Shown: positions 63,087 to 64,000 of the stretch, in pieces
Numbering within the stretch: the stretch's first letter is position 1
Layout: the number at the start of each line of letters is the position of its first letter
NCBI RefSeq assembly: GCF_001605725.1
Contig: NZ_CP011530.1
Location: forward strand, 372,001 to 436,000
Direction of reading: 5' to 3'
Source of the DNA: Mycobacteroides immunogenum
Lineage (GTDB): Bacteria > Actinomycetota > Actinomycetes > Mycobacteriales > Mycobacteriaceae
Length of the DNA stretch: 64,000 nucleotides
Made by a program: the position numbers and the translations under genes
Notes under the pieces: model-generated
Seen by the model: only the letters and a program-made list of their open reading frames with translations
Told to the model about the DNA's origin: nothing
The model's database searches: none

Positions 63087-64000
63087 CACTGCTGGTCGCC
63101 ACGCTGGTGGCGATCGCAGGATGCACCACCGTCGTCTCCGGTACCCCCACCGGGAGTCTGCCCGCGCCCACCGGTCAGATGTTGTTCGAGGGTGCGGTGC
63201 CGAGGTACGGCCAGAACCTGAACGAGAGGCAGACCGCGCAACTGGCCTACTTGCGGGCGCTGCGGCGGGTGGATCCCTGTGGTCTTTTGTTGAAACTCAA
63301 GGATATTGGCGCGCCCACATACATTTCCGGGGACGTGGGAGGCTGCTTCGGGTCCGTCAAGGTCGCGGGTTCGGCGAACCCGTCCAGTGTGGGGCTGTCG
63401 CTGATGTTGGGTGATTACTCGCGTGAGGAACCCGAGTTCAGACTCGGCGGAACACCGATCTATCACACCGCCGGGACGTGCGTGTACGAGTTTCCCGTGG
63501 CATTGGACAAGCTTCCGGGCGCGCCGAAGGTGACCAAGGTGGGTACGCCGGCGTTGCGCGTGGTGGTCGTCGATGGTTCTCGCAGCGCGCTGGGGCCGAA
63601 CTGCAAAATGGCACAACCTGTTATCGGTGTGCTGACCGGGATGAATCCCGCCGATATGCCGGTGCGCGACGCGTTGAGCGCGTATCCCATCAAGATGGCC
63701 GAGCGTGATCCGTGCGAAATCCTTGGGGAGTACCCGGGGCAAGCGGACGAGGTGAGGTCGTCACTCTTCGGCGATCCGTACGCGTGCCGGTTCTCATTGC
63801 AAGACATCGATACTCAATTTGAGCTGACCATCAGATCGGGTGTCGATCCGCCGTCGCGGTTGCGTGCGGAAGTCCGGGATGGCGTCGAGTACTTTCACGG
63901 CCAGGACGACAGTATGTGTACCAGCATGGTGCGTCTGGGCAAGCCGCTGTACGCCCGCGATGTGCCGGGCGGCGCCATCCAGGAGAGCAGCTCACCGGAG
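63065..64000 (+). CDS. Lipoprotein paralogue, cut by window end, non-standard start
   Basis: The frame encodes RKIRPVALLVATLVAIAGC, a good lipoprotein signal with lipobox AIAGC, and then mirrors its neighbour (ALRRVDPCG and SAYPIKMAERDPCEIL). No ATG, GTG or TTG occurs in frame at a sensible place; ATT 63065, 7 bases after AAGGCGG, fits best, and CTG farther upstream is an alternative. It overlaps the preceding gene by about 22 bases and continues beyond the window. Confidence 0.7.
   Translation, partial: MRKIRPVALLVATLVAIAGCTTVVSGTPTGSLPAPTGQMLFEGAVPRYGQNLNERQTAQLAYLRALRRVDPCGLLLKLKDIGAPTYISGDVGGCFGSVKVAGSANPSSVGLSLMLGDYSREEPEFRLGGTPIYHTAGTCVYEFPVALDKLPGAPKVTKVGTPALRVVVVDGSRSALGPNCKMAQPVIGVLTGMNPADMPVRDALSAYPIKMAERDPCEILGEYPGQADEVRSSLFGDPYACRFSLQDIDTQFELTIRSGVDPPSRLRAEVRDGVEYFHGQDDSMCTSMVRLGKPLYARDVPGGAIQESSSPE

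Overview
The window looks like chromosome of a rapidly growing mycobacterium, most likely the Mycobacteroides abscessus/chelonae group. The reasons are high GC, mycobacterial lipoproteins, and a right half whose gene order follows the M. tuberculosis Rv3722c-to-Rv3710 block (aminotransferase, DnaX, methyltransferase/FAD-reductase pair, SRPBCC protein, amidase, YbaB, RecR, GatD, MurT, DnaQ-like exonuclease, LeuA). Species assignment is inference; no rRNA gene is present.

Region 1 (1-12,100) is the right end of an actinomycete integrative conjugative element lying against the 3' end of a tRNA-Ser(GGA) gene. It carries a replication primase/helicase cut by the window start, a DUF2637 membrane protein, a six-unit 12-bp repeat array in a 711-bp non-coding stretch, an FtsK/TraB-type DNA translocase, small membrane proteins, three consecutive lipoproteins, and a run of small proteins that includes an EspC-like type VII-secretion-type protein. 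No integrase is in view; it should lie to the left.

Region 2 (12,190-33,250) holds an MFS transporter, an esterase and an oxidoreductase, and then what I read as a biosynthetic gene cluster in two rightward operons. Operon A (16,046-22,704) is SRPBCC protein, AMP-forming ligase, aromatic FAD monooxygenase, a ~640-aa FAD/NAD(P) protein and a fumarase/cycloisomerase-superfamily lyase. The last two resemble the CreE/CreD pair that makes nitrous acid from aspartate, and the ligase could be a CreM-type diazotase. Operon B (26,156-33,203) is carboxylesterase, PhzC-type DAHP synthase, EntA-like dehydrogenase, PhzD isochorismatase, PhzE ADIC synthase and an ACMSD-type amidohydrolase. Together these should make 3-hydroxyanthranilate, not phenazine, because PhzF, PhzA/B and PhzG are absent. 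Between the operons sit a GAF/PucR-type regulator and a transposase-derived protein that has lost catalytic residues. The combined reading is a diazo- or nitrous-acid-dependent product built on 3-hydroxyanthranilate. I know of no such described mycobacterial system; this is inference from gene content.

Region 3 (33,280-64,000) is mostly conserved mycobacterial chromosome: an HNH/DUF222 protein, the SRP RNA gene, the Rv3722c-Rv3710 syntenic block, an inserted set around 42-47 kb (degenerate enolase-like protein, small-molecule kinase, TetR regulator, flavin monooxygenase, enoyl-CoA hydratase-like protein), a second inserted set around 51.7-55.2 kb, and the zinc-starvation ribosomal-protein cluster (S18, S14, L33, L28 / Mrf, L31) with two Zur-like boxes. 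leuA has a short Leu-rich leader peptide and attenuator-like hairpin. The window ends inside the second of two tandem paralogous lipoproteins.
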